Position numbers and translations under genes: made by a program. The notes beneath the pieces are model-generated. The model saw only the letters and a list, made by a program, of their open reading frames with translations, was not told where the DNA came from and ran no database searches. Shown in pieces: positions 60,601-62,383 of a stretch of 64,000 nucleotides of DNA (position 1 is the stretch's first letter; each line of letters opens with the position of its first letter). This DNA is from Bathynomus jamesi (taxonomy: Eukaryota > Arthropoda > Malacostraca > Isopoda > Cirolanidae), in assembly GCA_023014485.1 (NCBI GenBank), contig JAJOZX010005513.1, forward strand, positions 1-64,000. Direction: 5' to 3'.

Positions 60601-62194
60601 GTTTTCTAACCGGAGTGCCGGGAAATTTAATGAAAATTACAAAAATAAGTAATTGAAAATTTACTGAACATATTAAAATTTCCAATGAAACAAATCTTTT
60701 ACGATTTATAACGACCATACTTTCCGTATGGTCATTACAAATCGTAAAAGATGTTTCATTCGAAATTTCAATATGTTCAGTAAATTTTCAATTACTTATT
60801 TTAATTTTCATCAAGTTTCCCGGCACTCCGGTTAGAAAACACTGGATAAGGCTCTCATTACTATTACTCCAATAAACTATTACCCAATTTCATTAATAAG
60901 GACTAACTAAAATATTAGATTATCACATTTAGGAACAATGATATATTTTTTAACTCTGTATTAACTCAGTTTGATACGTGGTGTTGTGGGGAGGGGGAAA
61001 CTACTCGTAGATGTCCAACAGTGGGAGACGAAAGAACAGATGGTATATTCATTTGTAACTAAGTAGAAATGGATAAACGAAAGTGGAACAAACATTAGAT
61101 GCAGTTGATAGACAACTGTATTGTACGAAATATGAGTAAGGAAATCACTCGTATCCTGAAATAAATTTCTTTTTTCAAGAATGAAGATATGCTGGTTAAA
61201 GTATATCTGAAAACTCACTTCGTAGACTCGCTCCTCCTGACGCTGCGCAACGCGATCCACGATAACTCCGGAGCCCATTGTGACATCACGGGAGACCTAG
61301 AGGCAAAAATTATCGTGGAAGACGTCACGGAGATCCTTTGTTACTTTATCAACCAACTCGTTTCGTTGGATGGAAGCGCTCCTTTTACGGTGATATCTTG
61401 CGTATTGTGGTTCTAAATAGGATTAAGATTTAGAATTAATGATTAGCGATACCATTGTTGTTTTCTTCGTTATAAGAGGAACACCTCTGGCACCGAGGGT
61501 TTAATTTATACCTTGAAGTTTGTTACTCGAAATTTAGATGAATAGTTTGTCATAGCTTTACACCTTGATTCACTGCAAAACACAAAAGTAGCTGAAATTT
61601 TGTCAACATTTCTACCAATAGCCAAACGTAATGAACATTGACAGTGATATAATACTGCATGCGGTAGTAGATATCACGTACAACAATGCTAAGTTTAAGT
61701 GTTAGGATACTGTGAGGGAATAATTGGATTTTCCAACTAGGTTTGTTGTTAGAAAAAAAAAAGGTAACGTCAAAGAAATTTACATCTTTAGTTTAATAAA
61801 TTAATATTAATCTAATATAACGTCGTCATCAAGTTTCAGATTGGAAATTATCTTTAGATAATGGGAATTTCTTTGTCTTTAATGAAATGCAGAAGTTTTT
61901 ATGAAAAAATATTTGCTTCTTTTCTCTTGTATTTCCCTCGATAGTTATTTCTCCTTCGACGCTTTCAGACGTGCAGGGAAGTTTTATACCATGTGAATCT
62001 CCTATACCGGAAGGAATGTGCCAAGTGTGGGTATGGAGCGGAGTGCTCCTATGCCTTTTTGGACGCGGAAGGTGCTTTGTTAGAGGGAGCTCTCTACAAG
62101 CTCAGGAGGGCGTCCGTTAATGTCGGCCAACGTCAGTCCCAGTACGTCATCTTCCCTCCAGACAGCACCTCATCCACCAACTCGGAAGTAGATG
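10721..62194 (+). CDS. LYST: LYST (lysosomal trafficking regulator), 26 exons, partial at both ends
   Basis: Gene-level entry; exons are listed separately. LYST is a giant cytosolic BEACH-family scaffold that controls the size and traffic of lysosomes and lysosome-related organelles. The identification rests on short motifs kept in the order of human LYST: CEYAH, GFCCCMN, CHIC, then GYDADTE after an acidic run, then LALVLP and LLIGHTD in the ConA-like lectin module, then [13 protein letters not shown], and [13 protein letters not shown] followed by an ARM-like block. About 3,030 codons are present; human LYST is about 3,800 aa, and the missing part fits the PH, BEACH and WD40 domains expected downstream. 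All exons share one strand, and 24 of 25 junctions are in phase without adjustment. Introns range from about 100 bp to 11 kb and carry most of the transposons. The first exon needs one preceding nucleotide in its first codon, so at least one upstream coding exon exists. Confidence 0.92.
11669..14161 (+). CDS. LYST: LYST exon 2, large ARM/HEAT-like exon
   Basis: Acceptor TTTTTAG ends at 11668; donor GT at 14162. Phase 0 in and out, 831 codons with no stop. It carries the clearest LYST signatures: CEYAH near 12,889, GFCCCMN near 13,069 and CHIC near 13,231, with amphipathic helices typical of the N-terminal ARM repeats. The last about 100 codons are acidic and Ser/Glu-rich ([15 protein letters not shown]), a probable flexible linker. 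Codon use is ordinary for the gene. Confidence 0.93.
14336..14516 (+). CDS. LYST: LYST exon 3
   Basis: Acceptor TTTTCAG ends at 14335, donor GTAAGA at 14517; phase 0 in, 1 out. Encodes an ARM-like helix pair containing [20 protein letters not shown], comparable to the ADIWSMCRWIY region of vertebrate LYST. Confidence 0.9.
14638..14832 (-). repeat. Dimeric tRNA-type SINE, diverged
   Basis: On the - strand the sequence has two tRNA-like promoter halves: one with CCCGAGTTCAAG (B box-like) and one with AGTGGTTCGAATTCCCAC, followed by AGCTGTAGGTCC and GTTACAAAGGAGG. The second half and tail resemble those at 54,585-54,775 and 38,530-38,690. Lies in the LYST intron after exon 3. Confidence 0.65.
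15282..15383 (+). CDS. LYST: LYST exon 4
   Basis: Acceptor TTGTCAG ends at 15281, donor GTGAGC at 15384; phase 1 in and out. 34 codons of Leu-rich helix ([20 protein letters not shown]). The phase fit with both neighbours is the main support. Confidence 0.82.
15648..15808 (+). CDS. LYST: LYST exon 5
   Basis: Acceptor GTTTTAG ends at 15647, donor GTGAGT at 15809; phase 1 in, 0 out. Encodes [14 protein letters not shown] and a helix with [12 protein letters not shown], ending in a basic, Ser-rich tail. Confidence 0.82.
16399..16711. mobile_element. hAT-type miniature element with 8-bp duplication
   Basis: Begins CAGTGTTGCCAAG and ends TGTCAACACTG, with the exact 8-bp duplication TGATGAAG on both sides (16391-16398, 16712-16719). 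Repeats of AATTTCC occur near both ends. Non-coding. Confidence 0.93.
18138..18231. mobile_element. piggyBac-type miniature element, 94 bp
   Basis: Flanked by TTAA on each side (18134-18137, 18232-18235). Ends are CACATTAGTACTGAG and CTCGGCACTAATGGG, an imperfect inverted repeat. TTAA target and short CCC/GGG-like ends point to piggyBac. Very short and non-coding. Confidence 0.75.
18314..18438 (+). CDS. LYST: LYST exon 6, acidic segment
   Basis: Acceptor TTAACAG ends at 18313, donor GTAAGT at 18439; phase 0 in, 2 out. Contains [18 protein letters not shown], which resembles the conserved Ser/Asp run with a GYD/GYEAD core in vertebrate LYST. The following intron is 10,966 bp and holds the full-length LINE. 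Confidence 0.88.
18789..19185 (-). mobile_element. Mariner-like deletion derivative
   Basis: Ends are CAGGGTGTTCCGTAAGTCTG and its inverted partner CAGACTTATGGGACACCCTG, each beside TA. The - strand inside encodes only the N-terminal DNA-binding part of a transposase ([20 protein letters not shown], then [15 protein letters not shown]). The catalytic domain has been deleted, joining the N-terminal part straight to the far end. Confidence 0.9.
19294..19382 (+). other. 31-bp imperfect hairpin, pre-miRNA-like
   Basis: Arm AAGAACGCAGC...TTAAGCTTCA pairs with TGAAGCTTAA...GCTGCGTTCTT over 31 bp with one mismatch and two G-U pairs if transcribed as +, around a loop of about 27 nt. The size suits a microRNA precursor, but a tiny decayed inverted-repeat transposon looks the same. 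Confidence 0.4.
19654..20325. mobile_element. hAT-type miniature element, family M1, second copy
   Basis: Ends TAGTGATGTACTAATTCC and, at the right, TTAATCGGTACACCACTA. The interior aligns in reverse orientation to 9,585-10,408. The flanking 8-mers CATTCTGT and CATTTCCA agree at five of eight positions, so the duplication has decayed. Confidence 0.8.
20590..20878 (-). repeat. Dimeric tRNA-derived SINE, copy 1
   Basis: Read on the - strand it starts GCGCCTCGGTAGTGTAGT with an A box-like GTGGTTAGCG and a decayed B box. A second tRNA-like half follows, with CAGTGGTTAAGACGCTG and GTGGTTCGGATTCCACA. The tail has CTGTAGGTCTAAGGTGG. It matches 32,433-32,713 throughout. Its 5' end abuts (TA)n. Confidence 0.82.
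20898..21152 (-). mobile_element. Mariner-like miniature, family G (GGTGGCGCAAAA ends)
   Basis: Left end CAAAGGGTGGCGCAAAAATC, right end inverted as GCGCGACTTTTGCCCTACCC. On the - strand the coding start [18 protein letters not shown] survives, then runs into a fold-back around ATCGATGAATCGG. Near the left end AAAATCTCGCATTATAGG is itself answered by CCTATGATGCGCGATTTT. Related to 56,371-57,018. Confidence 0.8.
21158..21238. repeat. (TG)n(TA)n microsatellite
   Basis: TG repeats run into about 70 bp of TA repeats directly behind a mariner miniature. Confidence 0.95.
21239..21742. repeat. Unclassified repeat with a duplicated GGTCTCGG module
   Basis: A module of the form GATCTCGGTCTCGG...ATGGTGGTCTC...ACTGATT occurs at about 21,262-21,327 and again, same orientation, at about 21,686-21,737. 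Read on the - strand the outer edge is CAGTGATGTAGTGGAGACC, a hAT-like terminus. No second terminus or target duplication was found. The AT-rich middle has no coding signal. Confidence 0.5.
21743..21771. repeat. (TA)n at the 5' junction of the LINE
   Basis: About 28 bp of pure TA ending exactly where the LINE begins (TCCCCTCGATTAGG). The LINE 3' tail also runs into (TA)n at 28,143, so the element appears to sit inside one TA array. Confidence 0.9.
22293..24211 (+). pseudogene. LINE ORF1 (Gag-like nucleic-acid-binding protein), frameshifted
   Basis: Starts [14 protein letters not shown] at 22,293. The open frame continues through [12 protein letters not shown] and an RRM-like region ([19 protein letters not shown]). 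A frame change near 22,840 is needed to reach [15 protein letters not shown] and three CCHC knuckles: [27 protein letters not shown] and [15 protein letters not shown] (about 23,047-23,205). A long Pro/Ser-rich tail follows. A second frame change near 23,820 would extend the protein to TGA at 24,209-24,211. ORF1 proteins coat the LINE RNA. Confidence 0.8.
24208..27968 (+). pseudogene. LINE ORF2 polyprotein (APE endonuclease, RT, RNase H), one frameshift
   Basis: Endonuclease: [28 protein letters not shown] and GSDHYP (24,290-24,905). Reverse transcriptase: [37 protein letters not shown] and the catalytic YADD (about 26,256). RNase [10 protein letters not shown], then the rest of the domain ([30 protein letters not shown]) in the next frame. 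The C-terminal zinc motif is [17 protein letters not shown]. The only break is within a run of five G at 27,159-27,163; a single base is missing there relative to a continuous frame. No ATG opens the frame, which starts overlapping the ORF1 stop at TTGA. Confidence 0.92.
28143..28481. repeat. TA-rich spacer between LINE and inverted-dimer element
   Basis: Contains (TA)n at 28,143-28,155, then CAGGGTGTACATAC at 28,156, which equals the first bases of the next element and suggests a decayed end of the same family. An A/T run and about 240 bp of mixed sequence with GGGTCGAGCCCC follow, then (TA)n again at 28,446-28,475. No coding signal. Confidence 0.6.
28538..28972 (-). pseudogene. Transposase C-terminal half, left arm
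   Basis: Reads [40 protein letters not shown] and [13 protein letters not shown]. It lacks the DNA-binding domain and the first catalytic Asp, so it cannot be active. It is a mirror copy of the + strand frame 28,886-29,272. Confidence 0.88.
28886..29272 (+). pseudogene. Transposase C-terminal half, right arm
   Basis: Reads [40 protein letters not shown] and ends [13 protein letters not shown]. Same truncated transposase half as the left arm. The first catalytic Asp and helix-turn-helix are missing. Confidence 0.88.
29405..30633 (+). CDS. LYST: LYST exon 7, long low-complexity linker exon
   Basis: Acceptor TTTTATCAG ends at 29404, donor GTAAG at 30634; phase 2 in, 1 out. Begins with [20 protein letters not shown], matching the IYPEICMLELNLL helix of vertebrate LYST. 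About 280 codons of acidic and Ser/Thr/Lys-rich sequence follow, including a strongly basic patch near 29,970-30,020. It returns to ordered helices ([20 protein letters not shown]). The linker looks lineage-expanded. Confidence 0.9.
30880..31127. mobile_element. piggyBac-type miniature element, 248 bp
   Basis: TTAA flanks both sides (30876-30879, 31128-31131). Ends are CCCTTTAACGACGGA and TCCGTAAAGGG, an imperfect inverted repeat starting CCC, as in piggyBac. Non-coding. Lies in the intron after LYST exon 7. Confidence 0.85.
31586..31695 (+). CDS. LYST: LYST exon 8
   Basis: Acceptor CTGTTCCAG ends at 31585, donor GTAAGT at 31696; phase 1 in, 0 out. Encodes [20 protein letters not shown] followed by [15 protein letters not shown], comparable to the EELTLLLRIF-LEK helix before the lectin module in vertebrate LYST. 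Confidence 0.88.
31740..31760. repeat. (CA)n microsatellite
   Basis: About 21 bp of CA just downstream of LYST exon 8. Confidence 0.9.
31761..32352. other. Intron sequence without recognised features
   Basis: AT-rich, with AACCTAA-like words that are common in arthropod introns. No gene or transposon end identified. Confidence 0.5.
32353..32429. repeat. (TA)n(CA)n microsatellite
   Basis: TA repeats followed by a short CA run, immediately at the 3' end of a SINE lying on the - strand. Confidence 0.95.
32433..32713 (-). repeat. Dimeric tRNA-derived SINE, copy 2 (best preserved)
   Basis: On the - strand, half 1 reads GGCGTCTCGGTGGTGTAGTG with A box GTGGTTAGCGTCGC and B box GGGTTCGAAACCC (about 32,713-32,640). 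Half 2 reads AAGTGGCCTAGTGGTTAAGA with B box GTGGTTCGGATTCCAC (about 32,580-32,510). A tail with CTGTAGGTCTAAGG and GAACAATTCGGGCGG ends at TG/TA repeats. Two complete tRNA-like promoter units in tandem mark a dimeric SINE. Confidence 0.88.
32734..33967 (-). mobile_element. Tc1-like element, structurally complete
   Basis: Inverted ends ATATGATCAAAAGTATTCGG then ACACC, about 26 bp and identical at both sides, lie next to TA/(TA)n. Length about 1.23 kb with one uninterrupted transposase gene. It looks young: terminal repeats match and the frame is open. Confidence 0.95.
32794..33825 (-). CDS. Tc1-like transposase, DD34E, intact 343 aa
   Basis: Cut-and-paste transposase acting at TA sites in the nucleus. 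The N-terminus has two helix-turn-helix parts: [20 protein letters not shown] to about residue 60 (paired-like first half), with [10 protein letters not shown] as the linker hook, then [20 protein letters not shown]. Catalytic acids: Asp in [12 protein letters not shown], Asp in [11 protein letters not shown] and Glu in [10 protein letters not shown], with 34 residues between the last two. [13 protein letters not shown] is the usual Gly-rich box. Length equals that of working Tc1 transposases (about 340 aa). The ATG at 33,825 is the natural start. No stop or shift seen. Confidence 0.96.
   Translation of the reverse strand: MPRGRELSEFQRRLVIGCYLSNVSIRNIAAKQDIPKSTVADVIMRWKHDGATNAKKRSGRPSKLTERDRSSLVRHVKKSRTSSAASIAEEVGRASGTSVSTVTIRREMHRLGYYGRAAVHKPLITKVNATRRLAWCVSRRSWTVEDWKTVLWSDESRYSLFQSDGRVWVWRQPGERLLPDCVRPTVKFGGGSIMVWGCFSWLGLGPLVVIPTTMNADVYLDVLDNSALPTLWQYYGDGHCLFQQDRAPCHTARRVQDWFRENKVDLLDWPAQSPDLNPIEHMWDELERRIRNRTPRPASLASLASALQEEWRAIPAQTYRKLVESMPRRVDAVIKAKGGPTGY
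33965..34029. repeat. (TA)n(CA)n microsatellite
   Basis: Starts at the Tc1 right end with TA repeats and continues as about 48 bp of CA. Confidence 0.95.
34030..34340. other. Intron sequence without recognised features
   Basis: No convincing gene or transposon terminus. Confidence 0.5.
34370..34760. repeat. GC-richer patch with two hairpins
   Basis: CGGATCGGG at 34,551 is answered by CCCCGATCCG within about 25 bp. AAACGGAAGT at 34,648 is answered by ACTTCCGTTT about 50 bp on. The patch is richer in CG dinucleotides than its surroundings. Could be a transposon remnant or a structured RNA; nothing decides. Confidence 0.4.
35125..35525. repeat. Duplicated 90-bp module around a tRNA-like sequence, with fold-back
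   Basis: The segment AACTGCAAACACGCAGTATA...GAACGAAACAAATGAAA occurs at about 35,125-35,217 and again at 35,390-35,484. The second copy is followed by its own inverse (35,485-35,525), giving about 43-bp arms around a purine-rich loop (TTAACGTAAAGAACGACG ... CGTCGTTCTTTACGTTAA). A tRNA-like sequence lies between the two copies. Confidence 0.75.
35222..35302 (-). repeat. tRNA-like sequence, SINE head or pseudo-tRNA
   Basis: On the - strand: GGCCCATGGTGTAATGGTTA (A box), an anticodon-arm-like TCTGA...TCGGA stem and CCCGGGTTCGATTCCAGG (B box). The D, anticodon and T arms nearly fold. The acceptor stem does not pair, the T stem has a mismatch and the base before the would-be anticodon is C, not T. 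So I do not call a working tRNA gene. Confidence 0.6.
35577..35817 (+). CDS. LYST: LYST exon 9
   Basis: Acceptor ACCATCAG ends at 35576, donor GTAAGA at 35818; phase 0 in, 1 out. Encodes [20 protein letters not shown], a Pro/Gly/Ser-rich loop and the helix [20 protein letters not shown]. The acceptor sits directly behind a (TA)n/(AAAT)n stretch. Confidence 0.85.
36658..36743 (+). CDS. LYST: LYST exon 10
   Basis: Acceptor TATTTCAG ends at 36657, donor GTAAGA at 36744; phase 1 in, 0 out. Short exon encoding [20 protein letters not shown], completing the helix begun in exon 9. A decayed Tc1 element starts 69 bp past its donor. Confidence 0.82.
36813..38332 (+). mobile_element. Tc1-like element with about 105-bp terminal repeats, decayed
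   Basis: Flanked by TA at both sides. Ends CACTGAGCGGCAGAAAAATC and the inverted CACTGAGCGGCAAAAAATCA; homology continues for about 105 bp. One transposase gene inside is broken. Lies in the intron between LYST exons 10 and 11. Confidence 0.94.
37133..38148 (+). pseudogene. Tc1-like transposase, DD34E, frameshifted
   Basis: Starts [24 protein letters not shown] at about 37,210 and frame changes near 37,240, 37,560 and 37,940 split it. Pieces in order: [20 protein letters not shown] (linker), [20 protein letters not shown] (helix-turn-helix), FADESRFNL (first Asp), [24 protein letters not shown] (second Asp) and [14 protein letters not shown] (Glu). Spacing fits DD34E. The tail ends QARGGNTSY at 38,148. 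Confidence 0.92.
38530..38690 (-). repeat. SINE 3' half
   Basis: On the - strand: CCTGGTTCGGAATCCATG, AAAACTGTAGGTCCCCTCAG and ACAGAGGAGGTT, matching the second half and tail of the dimeric SINEs. An A-rich run of about 30 bp follows at 38,703-38,730. Confidence 0.6.
38691..39770. other. AT-rich intron, no gene seen
   Basis: Contains A runs at 38,703 and 39,360-39,400. The stretch 39,428-39,505 (GGATTGATGGGAAGCGG) resembles SINE-like or other repeat sequence but lacks clear boxes. Confidence 0.45.
39771..39884 (+). CDS. LYST: LYST exon 11, start of ConA-like lectin module, frame conflict
   Basis: Acceptor TATTCTTCAG ends at 39770, donor GTAGTT at 39885. The 3' half reads [12 protein letters not shown] in the frame that joins exon 12 in phase 1; this matches the GFSVSLWF strand that opens the lectin module of LYST. 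The 5' half fits the incoming phase 0 only in another frame, which reads [15 protein letters not shown] and looks like the LPL segment just upstream of that strand. One base seems to be missing between about 39,820 and 39,855, or a small exon or alternative acceptor (AG at 39786-39787) is used. Confidence 0.68.
40326..40480 (+). CDS. LYST: LYST exon 12, ConA-like lectin module
   Basis: Acceptor GCTTCTCAG ends at 40325, donor GTAAGT at 40481; phase 1 in, 0 out. Contains [13 protein letters not shown], equal in position to the KWQHLVLTY strand of the LYST lectin module. Confidence 0.9.
40595..40717 (+). CDS. LYST: LYST exon 13, ConA-like lectin module
   Basis: Acceptor AATTTCAG ends at 40594, donor GTAAGA at 40718; phase 0 in and out. 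Contains [10 protein letters not shown] and [10 protein letters not shown], the equivalents of the ISIWVSG and CMIGHCLSS strands. Confidence 0.9.
41073..41399 (+). CDS. LYST: LYST exon 14, end of ConA-like lectin module
   Basis: Acceptor AATTTCCAG ends at 41072, donor GTACGA at 41400; phase 0 in and out, 109 codons. Contains [15 protein letters not shown] and INRKLLSSK followed by [12 protein letters not shown]. These match the LGNLLLFNG and INKEIL segments closing the lectin module. Confidence 0.9.
41836..41914 (+). CDS. LYST: LYST exon 15
   Basis: Acceptor TTTTTTTTAG ends at 41835, donor GTAATA at 41915; phase 0 in, 1 out. Encodes [20 protein letters not shown], comparable to the SVVYTTYCPAQYTIYEP segment of human LYST. 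It joins exon 14 directly with no length gap. Confidence 0.87.
42027..42629 (-). mobile_element. Mariner deletion derivative, family C, carrying a hAT miniature
   Basis: Ends CAGGGTGGGCCGTAAGTTTC and GAAACTTACGGCCCACCCTG, beside TA. Without the 200-bp inserted segment it is 403 bp and matches the copy at 53,441-53,853 (413 bp) almost base for base. The - strand encodes only the C-terminal half of a transposase: [31 protein letters not shown] and [11 protein letters not shown]. Confidence 0.94.
42113..42304. mobile_element. hAT miniature element, 192 bp, nested
   Basis: Ends CAGTGGTTCTTAACC and GGTTAAGAACCACTG are perfect inverted repeats. The 8-bp duplication CTCTACAT lies at 42105-42112 and 42305-42312. 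The sister element at 53,441-53,853 has a single CTCTACAT at the same place (an empty site), proving insertion. Confidence 0.97.
42781..42923 (+). CDS. LYST: LYST exon 16
   Basis: Acceptor CCATTTCAG ends at 42780, donor GTATGT at 42924; phase 1 in, 0 out. Encodes [18 protein letters not shown], the equivalent of the HEIGGTGIFVFLFARVVEL helix. Confidence 0.9.
43173..43346 (+). CDS. LYST: LYST exon 17
   Basis: Acceptor TTTATAG ends at 43172, donor GTATAT at 43347; phase 0 in and out. Encodes [19 protein letters not shown] and [15 protein letters not shown], an ARM-like pair that continues the helix from exon 16. Confidence 0.9.
43691..43720. repeat. Poly(C) tract, 30 bp
   Basis: Thirty C in a row. 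Such runs are unstable and often mis-sized in assemblies. Confidence 0.97.
43721..44930. other. Intron sequence without recognised genes
   Basis: AT-rich. The words ACACAAAACTAATT occur twice near 44,093-44,130. The last few hundred bases probably belong to the flank of the Tc1 remnant that follows, but I found no terminal repeat. Confidence 0.4.
44935..45650 (+). pseudogene. Tc1-like transposase remnant, internally inverted
   Basis: The N-terminal part is open from 44,935: [38 protein letters not shown] and [16 protein letters not shown] (two helix-turn-helix motifs). After a shift at about 45,297 it continues [22 protein letters not shown] and SDGWSRKW to about 45,455. The next catalytic block ([33 protein letters not shown]) is on the opposite strand at 45,462-45,650. 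So the gene folds back on itself, with a shared GGTCAAGAAAATGGATTGCT in both orientations. Confidence 0.82.
45651..46022. other. Intron sequence without recognised features
   Basis: No coding signal. It may include the unrecognised right flank of the scrambled Tc1 remnant. Confidence 0.4.
46031..46554. mobile_element. hAT-type miniature element rich in CTATTACTATTA
   Basis: Ends CAGACATGGGGTCTATTACT and, inward from the right, AAGACATGGGGTAATAGTAA. The 8-bp duplication GTTTGTTA lies at 46023-46030 and 46555-46562. The subterminal parts are made of repeated CTATTACTATTA words. Confidence 0.88.
46760..46935 (+). CDS. LYST: LYST exon 18
   Basis: Acceptor ATGATGTAG ends at 46759; donor GTAAG at 46936; phase 0 in, 2 out. 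I chose this acceptor over the TAG ending at 46769 because it gives [19 protein letters not shown] in phase after VLVLK of exon 17, matching the ILKTLLEGCCGEDI stretch of human LYST. Also contains [14 protein letters not shown], like ELLLDWKIW. Confidence 0.87.
47196..47355 (+). CDS. LYST: LYST exon 19
   Basis: Acceptor TATTCGCAG ends at 47195; donor GTTCGT at 47356 is unusual past the GT. Phase 2 in, 0 out. Encodes [20 protein letters not shown] followed by [19 protein letters not shown], comparable to the AALEVLIRADH and FNIKQLLKAQVVHHF segments. Confidence 0.87.
47661..49030 (-). mobile_element. Mariner-like element, DD37D (maT-like spacing), decayed
   Basis: Ends CCGTGTGACCACAAAAATTG and, inverted, CCGTGTGACAACAAAAATTG; homology extends past 110 bp (through AAGCATTCGAAAGAGAACAT). 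TA lies on each side. One broken transposase on the - strand. Lies between LYST exons 19 and 20. Confidence 0.94.
47838..48873 (-). pseudogene. Mariner-like transposase, DD37D, frameshifted
   Basis: Pieces in order on the - strand: [20 protein letters not shown] with [16 protein letters not shown] (DNA-binding part, 48,873-48,577), [20 protein letters not shown] with [12 protein letters not shown] (first Asp, 48,491-48,213), and [17 protein letters not shown] to [12 protein letters not shown] (48,160-47,840). I count 37 residues between the last two Asp. At least two frame changes separate the pieces. Confidence 0.9.
49143..49503 (+). CDS. LYST: LYST exon 20
   Basis: Acceptor TTTTTAAAAG ends at 49142, donor GTGAGT at 49504; phase 0 in, 1 out. 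Encodes [20 protein letters not shown], a Ser-rich loop, then [20 protein letters not shown]. The 4.8-kb intron that follows contains the minisatellite. Confidence 0.88.
49504..49914. other. AT-rich intron start after LYST exon 20
   Basis: No feature recognised; an A-run lies at 49,815-49,827. Confidence 0.5.
50488..52588. repeat. 25-26 bp minisatellite, about 84 units, polarised
   Basis: The unit is TTTACTATGACTCCCATTAT followed by AGTCA (25 bp), becoming 26 bp near the right end. Unit variants form consecutive blocks, each differing by about one change: TCA (50,488-50,660), TCG (to about 50,950), CATTGTAG (to about 51,165), CCTTGTAG (to about 51,440), GACGCCCC (to about 51,585), TCGCTTAC (to about 52,195), a short mixed zone, then CTCACTATAGACGCCCACTG (to about 52,520) and a few truncated units. 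Each unit has a small hairpin, ACTA...TAGT. Not coding. Confidence 0.97.
52589..53216. other. AT-rich sequence right of the minisatellite
   Basis: No gene recognised. Confidence 0.5.
53392..53440. repeat. (TA)n microsatellite
   Basis: Pure TA ending at the left end of a mariner derivative. Another (TA)n lies at its right end (53,854-53,901). Confidence 0.95.
53441..53853 (-). mobile_element. Mariner deletion derivative, family C, without the hAT insert
   Basis: Ends CAGGGTGGGCCGTAAGTTTC and its inverse, inside (TA)n. The - strand encodes the same C-terminal transposase half as 42,027-42,629 ([50 protein letters not shown]). It has a single CTCTACAT at 53,518-53,525, the empty target of the hAT miniature. 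Confidence 0.95.
53902..54141. mobile_element. Mariner-type miniature, 240 bp
   Basis: Ends CGGGTGCGGCAAAAATAACG and CGTTACTTTTGCCGCACCCG, inside (TA)n on both sides. The AT-rich interior has short direct repeats (ATACAGCATTTTAAGA). No coding sequence. Confidence 0.9.
54264..54319 (+). CDS. LYST: LYST exon 21
   Basis: Acceptor GCATTTCAG ends at 54263, donor GTAATT at 54320; phase 1 in, 0 out. Only 19 codons ([18 protein letters not shown]). Accepted because the phase links exons 20 and 22. Confidence 0.7.
54585..54775 (+). repeat. Dimeric tRNA-type SINE, diverged, + strand
   Basis: First half: GGGTAGCCTAATGATAGGAA with ATGAGTTCGAGTCTAGG (B box-like). Second half: GCAAGTGGTTCGGATACCCC, then AAAGCTGTAGGTCCTCTC and GTTACGAAGAAGGTT. 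Ends about 50 bp before LYST exon 22. Confidence 0.7.
54824..55789 (+). CDS. LYST: LYST exon 22, Ser/Asp-rich then ARM-like
   Basis: Acceptor TTTATTTCAG ends at 54823; phase 0 in. About 230 codons of Ser/Glu/Asp-rich, probably disordered sequence are followed by [20 protein letters not shown] and [20 protein letters not shown]. The end is set at 55789 before GTTCGT, because AALG then joins [13 protein letters not shown] of exon 23 as one helix, as in the HPSPAIQQGVIKLLDAYF helix of human LYST. The alternative donor at 55808 (GTAGAT) would add six residues. Confidence 0.86.
55808..56280. other. Intron sequence after LYST exon 22
   Basis: No gene seen. A pyrimidine-rich tract (CCCTTCCCTTCCC then TTTTC repeats) leads into the palindrome at about 56,284. 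Confidence 0.5.
56371..57018. mobile_element. Mariner-like family G derivative with a 540-bp palindrome
   Basis: Arms 56,371-56,637 and 56,644-56,913 are inverted copies meeting at ACAGAA-CTTTAA-TTCTGT. Both contain the start of a transposase gene: [18 protein letters not shown] on + at 56,556 and [18 protein letters not shown] on - near 56,732. The right outer end TGATGCGCGACTTTTGCGCC then ACCCTG beside TA (57,018) is the family G terminus. The matching left terminus is missing, so the element is truncated. Confidence 0.85.
57355..57564 (+). CDS. LYST: LYST exon 23
   Basis: Acceptor CAATTTCAG ends at 57354, donor GTATGT at 57565; phase 0 in and out, 70 codons. Encodes [17 protein letters not shown] and [20 protein letters not shown], equivalent to the NRGFSLLANQLYLHRG and FDLEDV region of human LYST. 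Confidence 0.9.
57650..57691. repeat. (CA)n microsatellite
   Basis: About 42 bp of CA between LYST exon 23 and a LINE fragment. Confidence 0.96.
57750..59207 (+). mobile_element. LINE fragment (CR1/Jockey-like), reverse transcriptase to tail, decayed
   Basis: Pieces: [70 protein letters not shown] and [12 protein letters not shown] (the YADD box reads CADD). Past the [42 protein letters not shown] and [20 protein letters not shown], then the usual tail, ending in an A run at 59,198-59,207. Several stops and shifts. It lacks endonuclease and ORF1 (5'-truncated). It is a different LINE family from the 21.8-28.1 kb element. Confidence 0.88.
59208..60060. other. Intron sequence without recognised features
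   Basis: AT-rich; a short GGAGGA repeat at 59,582-59,600. No gene seen. Confidence 0.5.
60115..60216 (+). CDS. LYST: LYST exon 24
   Basis: Acceptor TTGTTTCAG ends at 60114, donor GTGAGA at 60217; phase 0 in and out. Encodes [20 protein letters not shown], matching the VIPILGLIETSLYDNILLHN segment. Confidence 0.9.
60487..60952. repeat. Near-perfect palindrome of about 465 bp
   Basis: The arms meet near 60,722: CATAACGACCATAC-like sequence, TTTCC, then GTATGGTCATTACAAATCGT. They stay paired outward through GTGTTTTCTAACCGGAGTGC on the left and GCACTCCGGTTAGAAAACAC on the right, to TTCCTAAATGTGG / CACATTTAGGAAC. Arms differ by a few substitutions and small indels. No transposon gene; probably a fold-back miniature element. 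Confidence 0.9.
61180..61389 (+). CDS. LYST: LYST exon 25
   Basis: Acceptor TTTTTTCAAG ends at 61179, donor GTGATA at 61390; phase 0 in and out, 70 codons. Encodes [19 protein letters not shown] and [17 protein letters not shown], in the place of the LLYVLCNTVAALNG and LACDIQQLFIAVTIH helices. Confidence 0.9.
61969..62194 (+). CDS. LYST: LYST exon 26, last visible exon
   Basis: Acceptor CGCTTTCAG ends at 61968, donor GTAGGA at 62195; phase 0 in, 1 out. Encodes [20 protein letters not shown] and [20 protein letters not shown]. The next exon must start with two nucleotides of a split codon; none is seen before 64,000. The PH, BEACH and WD40 regions lie beyond the window. Confidence 0.88.
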
Positions 62195-62318
62195 GTAGGA
62201 ATCATGCGTGGCAGTGGAAGGATATTAATTGGGCACATTTTTAACTTTCAACACTGCGATGAAACTCGTTCGGAAAACAAACTTTCCCATTATAAAACTA
62301 GTGACTGCGTTCTATTCC

Positions 62319-62319
<1 letters not shown>

Positions 62320-62354
<35 letters not shown>
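62320..62354. repeat. (TA)n microsatellite
   Basis: TA repeats left of the perfect palindrome. Confidence 0.95.
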
Positions 62355-62358
<4 letters not shown>

Positions 62359-62383
62359 AACTCAGAATGGTTCCCTGAGAACA

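Noticed and set aside
10721..62194. Identification as WDFY3 or neurobeachin in place of LYST
   Set aside because: These share the ConA-ARM-BEACH plan, but the CEYAH, GFCCCMN, CHIC and VLKALIEAC motifs in order match LYST.
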